NCBI GenBank assembly: GCA_030613165.1
Contig: JAUWMN010000130.1
Span: 1-5,695, forward strand
Length of the DNA stretch: 5,695 nucleotides
Direction: 5' to 3'
From: Desulfobacterales bacterium
Lineage (GTDB): Bacteria > Desulfobacterota > Desulfobacteria > Desulfobacterales > C00003106
Shown: in pieces, positions 4,987-5,695 of the stretch
Numbering within the stretch: the stretch's first letter is position 1
How the letters are laid out: each line of letters begins with the position of its first letter
Made by a program: the position numbers and the translations under genes
Notes under the pieces: model-generated
Database searches by the model: none
Told to the model about the DNA's origin: nothing
The model's input: the letters and a program-made list of their open reading frames with translations, nothing else

Positions 4987-5695
4987 TCAATTAAGATTGT
5001 ACTTTGACACCAAACGTGACAAATAGGTTCTCTGGACATCAAGCACCTTGGCTGCCTTGCTTTTATTGCCTCCGGTGCTGTTAAGTGTCATGATGATAAA
5101 TTCTTTTTTGAAGTGATCCACCGCAGCCTTAAGGCTCATACCAACCTGTATATCACCTCCACAATCAGATGATGAGGTCTGTATTGGCAGGTCTTCCAGC
5201 AATATCTCTTTCCCATTCCCCATGACCACCCCTCTCTCAATAGCATTCTCCAGCTCCCTGACATTGCCGGGCCAGTCATACTGAACAATTTTCTCCATGG
5301 CGGCAGGAGATATTGTGAGATCCATTGTCCCCCTTTCTTTTTTAAAAATGTTCAAAAAGTGTTCGGCCAACAATGAGATATCGTCTCTTCGTTCTCTAAG
5401 TGCGGGCATATGGATCTGGACTACGTTTAAACGATAATAAAGATCTTCTCTAAATCGTCCTTCAGAGACCTCTCTTAAAATGTCCATGTTCGTTGCCGAT
5501 ATGACCCTGACGTCAACAGAGATCGGCGCGTTCCCTCCAATGCGATAAAAAATCCCTTCCTGTAACACCCGCAAGAGCTTGACTTGCATTGTAGGGCTCA
5601 TCTCACCAACTTCGTCCAGAAACACAGAACCTTCATCAGCCATTTCAAACATTCCTATCTTTTTGGCAACAGCCCCTGTAAATGAGCCTTTTTCA
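4987..5695 (-). CDS. Sigma-54-dependent transcriptional activator, C-terminal part (AAA+ and Fis-type HTH)
   Basis: The frame runs off the right edge, leaving 235 residues of a bacterial enhancer-binding protein that uses ATP hydrolysis to open RpoN promoters. The fragment starts at the sigma-54 contact loop, GSFTGA (fragment residues 3-8), a variant of the usual GAFTGA. Walker B is GSVFLDEV (22-29), sensor I is VRVISATN (62-69), and arginine-finger residues lie in GRFREDLYYRL (about 79-89). Sensor II is WPGNVRELENAIER (141-154). A linker with an acidic, serine-rich patch leads to a Fis-type helix-turn-helix at about 199-235 (NKSKAAKVLDVQRTYLSRL). Walker A and the N-terminal sensory domain are outside the window. 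The helix-turn-helix ending QRTYLSRL resembles activators with FHA or GAF N-termini more than NtrC response regulators, which usually read RRTLYRKL; this is from memory and moderately certain. It lies upstream of, and on the same strand as, the gene with the consensus RpoN promoter, its likely target. Confidence 0.93.
   Translation of the reverse strand, partial: EKGSFTGAVAKKIGMFEMADEGSVFLDEVGEMSPTMQVKLLRVLQEGIFYRIGGNAPISVDVRVISATNMDILREVSEGRFREDLYYRLNVVQIHMPALRERRDDISLLAEHFLNIFKKERGTMDLTISPAAMEKIVQYDWPGNVRELENAIERGVVMGNGKEILLEDLPIQTSSSDCGGDIQVGMSLKAAVDHFKKEFIIMTLNSTGGNKSKAAKVLDVQRTYLSRLVSKYNLN

Noticed and set aside
4945..5007. 20-codon plus-strand frame starting at ATG 4945
   Set aside because: No Shine-Dalgarno sequence, no recognisable protein character, and it runs antisense into the activator gene.

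Overview
The window looks like chromosomal DNA from a Gram-negative, sigma-54-rich bacterium. The best guess is Desulfobacterota or a related former deltaproteobacterial group. The grounds are the style of the genes: a PAS hybrid kinase with an AHDFNN phospho-acceptor box, a V4R sensor protein, a sigma-54 (RpoN) activator, a type IV prepilin peptidase, and a secreted protein with an outer-membrane-like C-terminus. This placement rests on gene style only, with no phylogenetic test.

Positions 1-4183 carry a tightly packed plus-strand set, probably one operon. It holds the 3' end of a V4R-domain protein, a cytoplasmic PAS / histidine kinase / receiver hybrid kinase, a full-length prepilin peptidase (pilD-like), and a membrane-bound HAMP histidine kinase. 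The gaps are 7, 42 and 23 bases. The V4R protein and the hybrid kinase plausibly form a ligand- or redox-responsive sensing pair. The second kinase has no receiver domain and no response regulator beside it here.

Positions 4183-4325 are a 143-bp, almost fully dyad-symmetric element with perfect 18-bp terminal inverted repeats and no transposase. It looks like a MITE, or a very large hairpin. It fits exactly between two convergent genes: its first base is the last base of the second kinase's TAG stop, and its other end lies 3 bases from the stop of the minus-strand gene.

Positions 4329-5695 are minus-strand. At the right edge is the C-terminal part of a sigma-54 AAA+ activator (GSFTGA loop, Fis-type helix-turn-helix). 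About 340 bases downstream of it lies a gene for a small secreted protein of about 106 aa. That gene is preceded by a -24/-12 promoter that matches the sigma-54 consensus at every specified position. Short GGATGA direct repeats lie roughly 115-150 bases upstream of its predicted start, where an activator would bind. The simplest reading is a small regulon in which the activator switches on its neighbour. The secreted protein, its promoter and the flanking palindromic element are the least explained and most interesting parts of the window. Nothing here by itself establishes a new system.
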